In this document: one piece after another, positions 7,346 through 14,691 of the stretch
Position numbering within the stretch: the stretch's first letter is position 1
How the letters are laid out: the number at the start of each line of letters is the position of its first letter
From: Leptolyngbyaceae cyanobacterium CSSed165cm_216
GTDB taxonomy: Bacteria > Cyanobacteriota > Cyanobacteriia > Phormidesmidales > Phormidesmidaceae
DNA: 20,647 nucleotides
Reading direction: 5' to 3'
Assembly: GCA_007135385.1 (NCBI GenBank)
Contig: SLIY01000484.1
Coordinates: 1 to 20,647, forward strand
Made by a program: the position numbers and the translations under genes
The notes under the pieces: model-generated
The model's database searches: none
The model's input: the letters and a program-made list of their open reading frames with translations, nothing else
What the model was told of the DNA's origin: nothing

Positions 7346-7723
7346 CTAGGGATTTTCCCCTTCAGGAAGGCTTGAGGGAGGCTCAGGGGTAACATCTACG
7401 GCCGTCACATCAATAGTGCCCTCCTCTTGGAGACGGTGGAAGCCTTCGCCGTCGGCCTTGAGCAGGGTGCCACAGTTGGGGCACTGGGTTTGGGTGCCCT
7501 TAATGCCGGTCAATGCCGTAGTACACACCGGACAATCGGCCTGGACCAGGCTGCGCTTGAGCCAAAATCGGAACCCTAGAAACAGCAACACCGGGGCCAG
7601 CATAATCAACAGCACCAACACCGCTAGGGACCTGACCAACCACCCTAGGCCCACCGCACCCAACAGCCAGATCACGCCAAAAAACGTAATCCAGCAGCCA
7701 AGCCCTGACAGATTAATCTGCAT
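7346..7723 (-). CDS. Small membrane protein with C-terminal zinc ribbon
   Basis: Starting from ATG at 7723 this is a 125-residue protein. Its two hydrophobic segments (about 10-30 and 33-50) would anchor it in a membrane. A Cys4 zinc-ribbon follows (Cys64-Pro-Val-Cys67 and Cys81-Pro-Asn-Cys84), then an acidic, Pro-rich tail. The frame stays open to a further start at 7810, but that would overlap the glycosyltransferase gene by 67 bases, and the conserved-looking sequence begins at MQINLSGLGCW. It lies 20 bases downstream of the glycosyltransferase gene, so it is probably co-transcribed. The arrangement matches a conserved cyanobacterial family of unknown function that I recall from memory; no specific role can be given. 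Confidence 0.75.
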   Translation of the reverse strand: MQINLSGLGCWITFFGVIWLLGAVGLGWLVRSLAVLVLLIMLAPVLLFLGFRFWLKRSLVQADCPVCTTALTGIKGTQTQCPNCGTLLKADGEGFHRLQEEGTIDVTAVDVTPEPPSSLPEGENP

Positions 7724-7743
7724 CTGTTTGAAGCCATTTTGAT

Positions 7744-8994
7744 TCACGGTGGGTACTCTCCCTCTCCCTTGTGCTGGGGATAGTCTGTAGTCAAGTGGTG
7801 CTGACGACATCTTATTGTAGCGTCCAGGGTTGTGGCCCCAGGAATTGGGTGGTTCACCGCTGGCGTCAGGGCCAAGGCTTGGGTCAGTCGGTGGGCTAAC
7901 GTCGGAGGACTAAAAGCGGCCAGGGTTTCCTGCCGTAGCCAAACCCCATTACAGCGCCGATCACGACCGGACAGCATGGCCAGGCAGGCGGTGACAACGG
8001 CGTTGACATCTTGGGACGGGACGCGCCAGCCCAGGCGACCGTCTTGCAGTGGGTCTGCTGAGCCATCTTGATCCCCGGACAGCACCGGGATACCGCAGGC
8101 GAGTGCTTCTAGATAGACAATGCCAAACCCCTCCTGGGAGGGCATCACATAGGCCTGGGCCAAACGGTAGTGGGCGGGGAGGGCGGCGGTAGGGACAAAC
8201 CCAGCAAAGATCACTCGGTCAGCTATCCCTAGATCCTGGGCCAGTGCCGCCAAGCGGGGTTGGTCATCCCCACGACCAATCACCAGATATTTGATCTTGG
8301 GAATCACCTCGGCGATCGCCGGTAAGGCCCGCAGGGTGACATCGACCCCCTTATAAATGTCCCCTGACCAGAGCCGAGCCACCGTCATGATCACCTGGCT
8401 GTCCCTGAGGTTATAAGCGTCAATCAAATCGTTAGCCGCTGGCCCTGGGCTAAACCGGTCCCCGTCAACCACGCAGGGCAGCAGTTGCACCCGCTGAGGG
8501 TCCAGATAATTGGCCAAACAAGCGCGATCGCGACTGTAGCGACTAATGGCCCAAATTTGATCAGCCCGTTGTAGGGCTCGCTGGTCCCACCAGGGTAGCG
8601 GTGACCACACCTCCTTGCCATAGGTGATGACGCTGTAGGGAATGTTGGCCCCAGTGCACAGCAGACTTACCATCCCCAACAGCCGCTGGTGGCCACAAAT
8701 GATTCGTTGAGGTCGTCGTCGGACCAAATATAAGGCCAGGGTTAGGGCCAGCCGCAGGCGGCCAAGCAGTGCCCAGGGGGTAGCGCCGTAGTGAAAGGTG
8801 AACGGCCCGTCATCGCGATCGTAGGGGTTTTCAACTGTGGGCGGATCCCGCAACACAAAAACATCCGCCGGGGGAGCCTCAGACTGGGCCAGATAAGCCT
8901 GTAAGATATCCCTGACGTAGGACTGAATGCCCCCCTCGCTGGAGAACACTTCCAGGAACACAAATCCATAGGTGGAGGTCTGGAATACAAACAC
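7744..8994 (-). CDS. Glycosyltransferase family 4 (group 1)
   Basis: A GT-B fold retaining glycosyltransferase that moves a sugar from an activated donor to a polysaccharide, lipid or small acceptor. The N-terminal EGGIQSYVRDIL is the acceptor-side start of many GT4 enzymes. In the C-terminal half MTVARLWSGDIYKGVDV carries the donor phosphate-binding Arg/Lys, and EGFGIVYLEALACGIPVL holds the EX7E motif. Start uncertain: GTG at 8994 gives 416 residues beginning shortly before the conserved LEVFSSEGG, while GTG at 9057 would give 437; neither has a strong Shine-Dalgarno. It lies between an anti-sigma kinase gene upstream and a zinc-ribbon membrane protein gene downstream. Substrate unknown; involvement in envelope or extracellular polysaccharide is inference. 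Confidence 0.9.
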   Translation of the reverse strand: MFVFQTSTYGFVFLEVFSSEGGIQSYVRDILQAYLAQSEAPPADVFVLRDPPTVENPYDRDDGPFTFHYGATPWALLGRLRLALTLALYLVRRRPQRIICGHQRLLGMVSLLCTGANIPYSVITYGKEVWSPLPWWDQRALQRADQIWAISRYSRDRACLANYLDPQRVQLLPCVVDGDRFSPGPAANDLIDAYNLRDSQVIMTVARLWSGDIYKGVDVTLRALPAIAEVIPKIKYLVIGRGDDQPRLAALAQDLGIADRVIFAGFVPTAALPAHYRLAQAYVMPSQEGFGIVYLEALACGIPVLSGDQDGSADPLQDGRLGWRVPSQDVNAVVTACLAMLSGRDRRCNGVWLRQETLAAFSPPTLAHRLTQALALTPAVNHPIPGATTLDATIRCRQHHLTTDYPQHKGEGEYPP

Positions 8995-9106
8995 AGCTAA
9001 ACCATGTCCTACTAACTCTGGGGCATCAGTCGGCCAACCCTTCCTGTTACCTATCACCTAGCACCTGACACCCTCAGCAACGGTTGACATATTTCTGCCA
9101 GACAGT

Positions 9107-9550
9107 CTAGGCCGTGCATTTCCCATACTTCACGATAGACAGGCAGTTGCGCCCATCCTGCAGGCGTCGATAGGTGACCTTATCGGCCAGGCGACGCAAC
9201 AGAAACCAACCATAACCACTGTCTAGTAACTCCCCAGGCTGGGGTTCCGGTAACACTTCAGGGTTAAAGGGATCCCCATGATCCCAAATGCGAATTTCTA
9301 GATGATCACAGCACAGGGCCAAATCAATATCGATATCGGTATCGGGGGGCAGATGGGCATGGGCGTGGCGCACGGCGTTGGTAAAGCCTTCCGTTAGGGC
9401 TAGGGTCAAGCGATCGCTATGGTGAGCTACCCAGGCTGAATCATCATCCAGGGAACGGCATACCTCCTGAAACCAACTCTGCACTTGGCCAACTACATCT
9501 AGACGACTGGCCACTTGCAGATGCTCATGTCGTTTGGGGTTGCCTCTCAT
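9107..9550 (-). CDS. RsbW/SpoIIAB-type anti-sigma regulatory factor (serine/threonine kinase)
   Basis: A GHKL-fold ATPase/kinase of the partner-switching type, which typically binds a sigma factor or phosphorylates a STAS anti-anti-sigma protein. From ATG at 9550 it has 147 residues. The N-box is LALTEGFTNAVRHAH (Glu54, Asn58), the G1 box IWDHGDPFNP (Asp90, Gly92), and the G2 box SGYGWFLLRRLADKV. This start has AAGGG seven bases upstream and keeps only the usual short N-terminus; a TTG at 9613 would add 21 atypical residues. No sigma factor or STAS gene is adjacent, so its partner is encoded elsewhere. It is first in a probable three-gene minus-strand unit with the glycosyltransferase and the zinc-ribbon protein. 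Confidence 0.88.
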   Translation of the reverse strand: MRGNPKRHEHLQVASRLDVVGQVQSWFQEVCRSLDDDSAWVAHHSDRLTLALTEGFTNAVRHAHAHLPPDTDIDIDLALCCDHLEIRIWDHGDPFNPEVLPEPQPGELLDSGYGWFLLRRLADKVTYRRLQDGRNCLSIVKYGKCTA

Positions 9551-9683
9551 GGCTTGGCCCTTGGGCTTTAGAGTCTTCGATTCAACACGCTGAATGAGGC
9601 TGACAGCAGACAAACACCCTTAGGGGTCAGGGTACCGGAAAAACCCACACTTCAGCATCAACTTATCGAAAAAATCACCCACG

Positions 9684-9719
9684 AAAAAACCTGCATAAAC
9701 CGTTGCCGATCTACGCAGG
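9684..9719 (-). terminator. Rho-independent terminator of petBD
   Basis: On the minus strand CCTGCGTA pairs with TATGCAGG (8 bp, one G-U) around a 15-base loop and is followed at once by six T residues (bases 9689 down to 9684). It lies 26 bases past the petD stop and separates petBD from the anti-sigma unit. Confidence 0.75.
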
Positions 9720-9744
9720 CTGACAATGACAATAGCAATTTGTC

Positions 9745-10227
9745 CTAAAACAGCCCCAGAGTCAGGGACTTGTCAATTGGGAAGGTAGCCCCGATGCCCA
9801 ACCACAGGGTTACCGCTGTGCCAAACAAAAACACACTAGTGGCCACAGGACGCCGGAAAGGATTCTGGAACTTGTTGACGTTCTCAATGAAGGGAACCAA
9901 CATCTGCCCCAGGGGAATTGCGATCATCGCGCCAATTCCCAGCAACTTATTGGGAACAATGCGCAGAATTTGGAAGGTGGGATACAAATACCACTCAGGC
10001 AAAATTTCCAGCGGAGTGGCAAAGGGATCAGCGGGCTCACCCACCATGGCTGGATCAAGTACCGCCAGAGCCACACAGCAGGCAATCGTGCCCAAAATCA
10101 CCACGGGGAAGATATACAGCAGGTCGTTGGGCCAGGCAGGCTCACCATAGTAGTTGTGCCCCATGCCCTGCTTCAGCATTTCTCTCAACTTAGGATCGCT
10201 GAGATCCGGTTTTTTAAGGGTCGCCAT
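9745..10227 (-). CDS. petD: Cytochrome b6f complex subunit IV
   Basis: Subunit IV forms, with cytochrome b6, the quinol-oxidising core of the thylakoid cytochrome b6f complex. The 160-residue length is exactly typical. The opening MATLKKPDLSDPKLR, the PEWY motif (residues 77-80, Qo site) and three hydrophobic segments (about 36-58, 94-114, 128-148) identify it. ATG at 10227 is preceded by AGGAG with a 9-base spacer. It lies 132 bp downstream of petB on the same strand, the conserved petBD operon, and is followed by a good terminator. Confidence 0.98.
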   Translation of the reverse strand: MATLKKPDLSDPKLREMLKQGMGHNYYGEPAWPNDLLYIFPVVILGTIACCVALAVLDPAMVGEPADPFATPLEILPEWYLYPTFQILRIVPNKLLGIGAMIAIPLGQMLVPFIENVNKFQNPFRRPVATSVFLFGTAVTLWLGIGATFPIDKSLTLGLF

Positions 10228-10359
10228 TCAAAAATTCTCCTGTTACAGCCAGCTTGGGCTAGGCCCAATAATTCTATCAAACCCAAGAAAACCATTGGCC
10301 CTAGGGCTAGCAGGCTTTCTTACATCAGCACCGTCTAAATCAACTCAGGTTGAGTCAGC
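10228..10359 (-). other. petB-petD intercistronic region with small hairpins
   Basis: Three small inverted repeats are visible. TTGGGC/GCCCAA lies at 10254-10268, a GCCCTAGGGC palindrome at 10298-10307, and an ACTCA/TGAGT hairpin at 10343-10355 just past the petB stop. They may affect mRNA processing or petD translation; this is inference. Confidence 0.45.
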
Positions 10360-11028
10360 TTACAAGGGGCCAGAGATACCCTGCTTGCGAATCATCAGGA
10401 AGTGCAGCAGCATAAATACCGCGATCGCCCAGGGCAAAACAAAAGTGTGCAGACTATAGAACCGGGTCAGGGTTGCCTGACCAACCGCTTCGCCACCACG
10501 CATGAGTTCCACTACGGTACTGCCCACCACAGGAATGGCACCAGGAACACCAGAAACGATCTTCACCGCCCAGTATCCAACCTGGTCCCAGGGTAGAGAG
10601 TAGCCGGTTACACCAAAGGTGACCGTAATCACCGCCAGCACCACACCGGTTACCCAGGTGAGTTCCCGGGGCTTCTTGAAACCGCCGGTCAAGTAGACCC
10701 GAAACACGTGGAGGATCATCATCAGCACCATCATGCTGGCGGACCAGCGATGGATCGACCGAATCAGCCAACCAAAGTTGACATCAGTCATCAGGTACTG
10801 CACAGAACTAAAAGCTTCGGTCACCGTCGGCTTGTAGTAAAAAGTCATCGCGAATCCAGTGGCGAACTGGATCAGGAAGCAGGTGAGGGTGATTCCACCC
10901 AGGCAGTAAAAAATGTTGACGTGGGGAGGCACATATTTGCTGGAAATATCATCGGCCAGAGCCTGAATTTCCAGCCGCTCGTTAAACCACTGATAGGCCT
11001 TAGAGTCAGTAACTTGCTTGGTAAACAT
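10360..11028 (-). CDS. petB: Cytochrome b6
   Basis: The multi-heme transmembrane subunit of cytochrome b6f. From ATG at 11028 it is 222 residues, the standard cyanobacterial length; eight further in-frame residues upstream are not part of the conserved protein. Heme ligands are His93, His107, His194 and His209, seven more than the plastid numbers 86, 100, 187 and 202. Cys42 in FYCLGG corresponds to plastid Cys35, which binds heme c_n covalently. The sequence MFTKQVTDSKAYQWFNERLE is near invariant in cyanobacteria. It is the first gene of petBD, divergent from ctpA. No strong Shine-Dalgarno precedes it. Confidence 0.98.
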   Translation of the reverse strand: MFTKQVTDSKAYQWFNERLEIQALADDISSKYVPPHVNIFYCLGGITLTCFLIQFATGFAMTFYYKPTVTEAFSSVQYLMTDVNFGWLIRSIHRWSASMMVLMMILHVFRVYLTGGFKKPRELTWVTGVVLAVITVTFGVTGYSLPWDQVGYWAVKIVSGVPGAIPVVGSTVVELMRGGEAVGQATLTRFYSLHTFVLPWAIAVFMLLHFLMIRKQGISGPL

Positions 11029-11368
11029 GAAGCGGAAAGCTCTATATATCAATAATTGCCATCAATGAAAAATGTAACATAGCCCTCATGGCCTAGCCGC
11101 ATTTCATTGGCTCAATTTTACCGTCCGATGGTTCCTTCATGGCGAACAAACCCGCAAGAGTTATACCCTTGAGGGCTTCTTGCTGCCCCCAGGACCACAA
11201 AAAGCAGATGAGAGCCAGCCCACCAGCCTGTAACATAATGTTACACAGAGGCCGACTTCATGGCCAACATGCGGAAACTTAGGGTTATGAGGAGCGGTTA
11301 TCCGCGATCGCGCTTCCGAGAGGCCTTCGGTAAAATTGTTACTATCTGCCCTGTGATGACACACCACT
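11029..11368. promoter_or_regulatory. Divergent petB / ctpA control region (340 bp)
   Basis: No gene is supported here. On the petB side a TATATA run (about 11043-11048) and a TGTAACAT half-site (11073-11080) lie close to the petB ATG. On the ctpA side TACTAT (11340-11345) is a possible -10 box without a clear -35. A perfect 17-bp palindrome (11229-11245) and one HIP1 site lie between. Promoter boxes are guesses; the palindrome is exact. Confidence 0.55.
11229..11245. promoter_or_regulatory. Perfect palindrome TGTAACAT-A-ATGTTACA, candidate operator
   Basis: Two exact 8-base arms surround a single central A. The same arm TGTAACAT recurs at 11073-11080 next to petB. GTA and TAC are nine bases apart, not the eight of a canonical NtcA site. 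GTTACA is also the core of the RpaB-bound HLR1 element, but HLR1 uses direct, not inverted, copies. The regulator is unknown. Confidence 0.5.
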
Positions 11369-12604
11369 ATGATCAAAGCCTTGTTACGTCTGCTGCTATT
11401 GGGATTATGGATTGGTTCTATGGCGCTGGCCGGGTCTGCCCCGGCGCTGGCGCTAAATGAGGAACAGGCCCTGGTTGCAGAGGTATGGCGGATTGTCAAT
11501 CGGGCTTATGTGGATGAAAGCTTTAACCACCACAATTGGTGGTTTGTGCGCCAGCACATGTTAGATCGGCCCCTGGCCAGCCGATCAGAGACCTACCAGG
11601 CGATCGAGGATATGTTGGCCAACTTGGAAGACCCCTACACCCGGTTACTGCCCCCGGATCAGTATCAGAGTTTACAAACCAGCACGTCCGGCGAACTCAC
11701 TGGGGTAGGTTTGCAGATTACCAAAGACGAGGACAAGTCGGGTTGGTTGCGGGTGATTGCACCGATTCACGGCTCGCCAGCAGAAGCGGCCGGCATTCAG
11801 CCTAAAGATATTGTGCTGACCATTGATGGGGTAGCCACCACTGAGTTATCTCTGGATGAAGCCGCGGCCCGAATGCGGGGGCAGCGGGGCAGCGACGTTA
11901 CCCTGGAATTACGCCACGGAGACGAGACCACTCCCCATCAGGTGTCGTTAACTCGAGATGTGATTACCCTCAATCCGGTGTATGCCGACGTTAAAACCGT
12001 GGGCGATCGCCCCTTAGGGTATCTGCGCCTCAGCCAGTTCAACGGCAATGCCGCTGACAGTTTAGCCCAGGCCATTCGTGACCAGGCGGACCAGGGGGTG
12101 GAGGGCTACATTCTTGACTTGCGCAACAACCCTGGTGGACTGCTTCAGGCCGGGATTGAGATTGCCCGCCTCTGGCTGCCCCAGGGCACCATTGTCTACA
12201 CCGTTAATCGCCAGGGCATTTTAGACAGCTTTGAGGCATTGGGACCAGCCATCACCGATGCCCCGTTGGTGGTGTTGGTGAACGAGGGCACCGCCAGCGC
12301 CAGCGAGATTTTAGCCGGAGCCTTACAGGACAATGGCCGAGCCACCCTGGTAGGCAGCACCACCTTTGGCAAAGGGTTGATTCAGTCGTTGTTTGATCTG
12401 TCCGATGGATCGGGACTGGCGGTGACCGTAGCCCGCTATGAGACCCCGGCCCACCACGATATCAATCGCCTGGGCATTACCCCCGATCGCCTGGTGTCGG
12501 GCCAGTCCCTCACCCGCGATACTGTGGCTACCGAGGCTGACCCCCAATACCAGGCCGCCCTAGAGGTGTTGGGGCAAACCACTGTGATTGCCGGTATACC
12601 CTAG
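11369..12604 (+). CDS. ctpA: Carboxyl-terminal processing peptidase (D1 C-terminal processing)
   Basis: A lumenal S41 serine protease that removes the C-terminal extension of the precursor D1 protein so that the manganese cluster can assemble. The 411 residues begin with a signal peptide (MIKALLRLLLLGLWIG...ALA/LNEEQ). The NHHNWWFVRQHML block, a PDZ domain (about 103-185; GVGLQI, AEAAGIQPKDIVLTIDG) and the S41 domain follow. The catalytic dyad is Ser310 (GTASASEIL) and Lys335 (FGKG), 25 residues apart as in the algal enzyme. Cyanobacteria often have CtpA, CtpB and CtpC paralogues; the position next to petBD and the lumenal signal favour CtpA. The stop overlaps the Shine-Dalgarno of the next gene, so the two are probably co-translated. 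Confidence 0.92.
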   Translation: MIKALLRLLLLGLWIGSMALAGSAPALALNEEQALVAEVWRIVNRAYVDESFNHHNWWFVRQHMLDRPLASRSETYQAIEDMLANLEDPYTRLLPPDQYQSLQTSTSGELTGVGLQITKDEDKSGWLRVIAPIHGSPAEAAGIQPKDIVLTIDGVATTELSLDEAAARMRGQRGSDVTLELRHGDETTPHQVSLTRDVITLNPVYADVKTVGDRPLGYLRLSQFNGNAADSLAQAIRDQADQGVEGYILDLRNNPGGLLQAGIEIARLWLPQGTIVYTVNRQGILDSFEALGPAITDAPLVVLVNEGTASASEILAGALQDNGRATLVGSTTFGKGLIQSLFDLSDGSGLAVTVARYETPAHHDINRLGITPDRLVSGQSLTRDTVATEADPQYQAALEVLGQTTVIAGIP

Positions 12605-12615
12605 GAGGGGGATTG
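12602..12615 (+). promoter_or_regulatory. Stop codon / Shine-Dalgarno overlap coupling ctpA to the HD gene
   Basis: TAGGAGG: the ctpA stop TAG (12602-12604) is embedded in the ribosome binding site AGGAGG (12603-12608), four bases before the TTG start at 12613. This suggests translational coupling. Confidence 0.65.
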
Positions 12616-13878
12616 GCTAAGGCCACACGCTCATACCACGATCCCCTCCACGGTGCCATTACCCTCCATGCCAGTGATCCGGTGGAGGCGCTGTTGATTC
12701 GGCTAATTGACACCCCAGCCTTTCAACGGCTGCGGCGGATTCGCCAGTTAGGGCCAGCCAGTCTCACCTTCCACGGGGCCGAAAGCTCGCGCTTTACCCA
12801 TTCCCTGGGGGTACTGGCGATCGCTCGACGGGCCTTTGATCAACTGCAACGGCGCTACCCGGTGTTGCAGCCCCACCGGGCCACAGTCCTCTGTGCGGCC
12901 CTACTCCATGACATTGGCCATGGCCCCTTCAGCCATACTGCCGAAGAAATCTTTGGGTTACACCATGAAGATTGGACCCGCCAAATTATCCAGCAAGATG
13001 CCACGATTCACCAGATCTTGGCCGACCATAGCTCAGGTTTAGGGGCAGCCATTGACCAGGTTTATACCCATCAGCACCCCCTACCGCTGGTGTGGCAATT
13101 GATATCGAGCCAACTAGACTGCGATCGCATTGACTATCTACTGCGGGACAGTTATTTCACTGGGGCCAGCTATGGCCAGTTGGATCTAGACCGCCTGCTC
13201 ATGGCCCTGGAATTTGAGCCCACCAGTGGTCAGCTGGTGGTGGCCCACAAGGGATTGGCGGCGATCGAGCATTATCTGGTGGTGCGCCACTTTATGTATG
13301 CTCAGGTGTACAACCATGCCAAGAACATTGTCGTCACCTGGCTACTCGAACAAGCCTTTGAGCGCGCCCGTAGCCTGCTGCAGCACGACCGGCTAGAGGC
13401 TGACGCTGTGGTCCAAGCCTGGCTACAGGCCTCCCACCAGCCCCTCGATTTAGACACCTACCTGGCGGCAGACGATATTGTGATTACCTATCACCTACAG
13501 CGTTGGCGTCACAGCGACGATCGCTTACTAGCCGACCTCTGCCGTCGCTTTTTGGATCGAGACCTGTTGAAAACCTTAGACGTCACCCGGATCCCGGCAG
13601 ATGCCCAAACCGAATTATTGACCAAGGTGCGCCACCACTTGGCGCAACAGGGCTATCAGGGAGAGATCTACAGTACGTTACGGCCGATTTTGAGTCGGGG
13701 CTACACCATTTACCAACAGGGCATTTATATGCATATTGATAACGCTTTTGTCGATATCAACGGCATCTCCCCCCTAGTACAAACCCTCAGTCAGCCTTAC
13801 GAACGCACTTGGCTACTCTATCCCCGCTGCATCCAACCCTGGTTGCAAGCGGTGTGGCAAGGCTATAGCAAGGGCTGA
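12613..13878 (+). CDS. HD-domain phosphohydrolase (dGTPase/SAMHD1-like)
   Basis: A 421-residue HD-superfamily metal-dependent phosphohydrolase. The metal-binding set is complete: His63 (FTHSLGV), His99-Asp100 (LLHDIGHGPFSH) and Asp169 (SQLDCDRIDYLLRDS). The block SRFTHSLGV...LLHDIGHGPFSHTAEE is that of the dNTP triphosphohydrolase / SAMHD1-like group, and the N-terminus (DPLHGAITLHASDPVEALL) matches the same group. Substrate could be dNTPs or another nucleotide; sequence alone cannot say. The start is TTG at 12613 with AGGAGG at 12603-12608, which overlaps the ctpA stop TAG (12602-12604). No ATG lies near. The 3' end overlaps the opposing MBL-fold gene by 16 bp. Confidence 0.88.
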   Translation: MAKATRSYHDPLHGAITLHASDPVEALLIRLIDTPAFQRLRRIRQLGPASLTFHGAESSRFTHSLGVLAIARRAFDQLQRRYPVLQPHRATVLCAALLHDIGHGPFSHTAEEIFGLHHEDWTRQIIQQDATIHQILADHSSGLGAAIDQVYTHQHPLPLVWQLISSQLDCDRIDYLLRDSYFTGASYGQLDLDRLLMALEFEPTSGQLVVAHKGLAAIEHYLVVRHFMYAQVYNHAKNIVVTWLLEQAFERARSLLQHDRLEADAVVQAWLQASHQPLDLDTYLAADDIVITYHLQRWRHSDDRLLADLCRRFLDRDLLKTLDVTRIPADAQTELLTKVRHHLAQQGYQGEIYSTLRPILSRGYTIYQQGIYMHIDNAFVDINGISPLVQTLSQPYERTWLLYPRCIQPWLQAVWQGYSKG

Positions 13879-14540
13879 GCTGACTGGTAAGGCTCCAGAT
13901 CCAGGGCTTGTAGTTTGGCGTAGGCCTGGTCGATGCTACCCTGCCCGCGCAAAAAGCCGGTGTTAGCACCCGGGCAGATGTGGGCCAGGGTGTCGAGGCT
14001 AAAGCGGCGCTGAAGCGCCTCTACCTGTCGCAGTTGACGGGGCCAGTGAAAGGTTTTGGCAAAGCGCAACGGTTCTGGTTGCCCCTGGCGGTTGGGCAAC
14101 AGGTGGCGCCCGGTAAACAACACGCCTCCATAGGCGCTGTGGTACAGACAGGTTGAGCCAGGGGAATAACCTGGGGTCCAAACAGCCTCCGAGCGGGGGG
14201 TAAATCTAAAAGAATCCTGAAACGAGGTTTTCGGACAGGTGGGTAGCAAATAGGCTTCCTGTTCCTGAATCACCAGTTCACAGTCGAGCTGTGCTTGCAG
14301 GGTAGCGGCCTTACCTAAGCTGGTGCGATGGGTAATTAGCCACCAGCGTACACCGCCCTGATTTGCCAGAAATTGCTGGATAGTGTCATCCCAGGGGGGG
14401 GCATCCACTAAAATATTGGCTGGAGTGCCATCTGATTCCGCATCTACAATAAAATAAGCGGTAGCTCCCAAAGTATCGCGATTAGGGGCAAAGGCGTAGA
14501 TGGTCTCGAAAATCTGTCGTGGCGGCTTCATCGTTAACAT
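13863..14540 (-). CDS. Metallo-beta-lactamase-fold protein with degenerate metal site
   Basis: A 225-residue protein whose order of motifs follows the MBL fold, but whose ligands are mostly lost. The HxHxDH motif reads H71-R-T-S-L-G, so only the first His remains. The TPGHSPGS motif has Tyr125 for His (TPGYSPGS). The FTGD motif reads FTGRHLL, with Arg145 in the Asp position. The last PGHG reads PGANTG. It therefore probably does not bind the usual dinuclear metal centre, and hydrolase activity is doubtful. The frame is intact and the rest well formed, so this is not an obvious pseudogene. A second in-frame ATG lies at 14531. It converges on the HD phosphohydrolase gene with a 16-bp overlap. 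Function unknown. Confidence 0.8.
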   Translation of the reverse strand: MLTMKPPRQIFETIYAFAPNRDTLGATAYFIVDAESDGTPANILVDAPPWDDTIQQFLANQGGVRWWLITHRTSLGKAATLQAQLDCELVIQEQEAYLLPTCPKTSFQDSFRFTPRSEAVWTPGYSPGSTCLYHSAYGGVLFTGRHLLPNRQGQPEPLRFAKTFHWPRQLRQVEALQRRFSLDTLAHICPGANTGFLRGQGSIDQAYAKLQALDLEPYQSAQPLL

Positions 14541-14691
14541 CGCGACAGTAACAATATCCTGTTCAGAGGCGGGTGAAACTGGGTGGAATGCTTATACTAA
14601 CAGTACATCTTGCCTGCGCTAGGCTGCGTGTTTATAGGTTGCGTTTTTAGCTGTGATAACGGCCGGTTGGCCCATTGGCATAGAGATTTAA
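14541..14691. promoter_or_regulatory. Divergent intergenic region upstream of the M50 protease
   Basis: No gene is seen in these 151 bp between divergent genes. TATACT at 14593-14598 is a good -10-like box for the plus strand, but no matching -35 is seen at the right spacing. Confidence 0.3.

Noticed and set aside
11229..11245. Palindrome read as a canonical NtcA box
   Set aside because: GTA and TAC are separated by nine bases, whereas NtcA sites use eight.
11161..11499. 112-codon minus-strand frame between petB and ctpA
   Set aside because: It overlaps the ctpA signal peptide region and crosses the regulatory palindrome; its translation has no family features.
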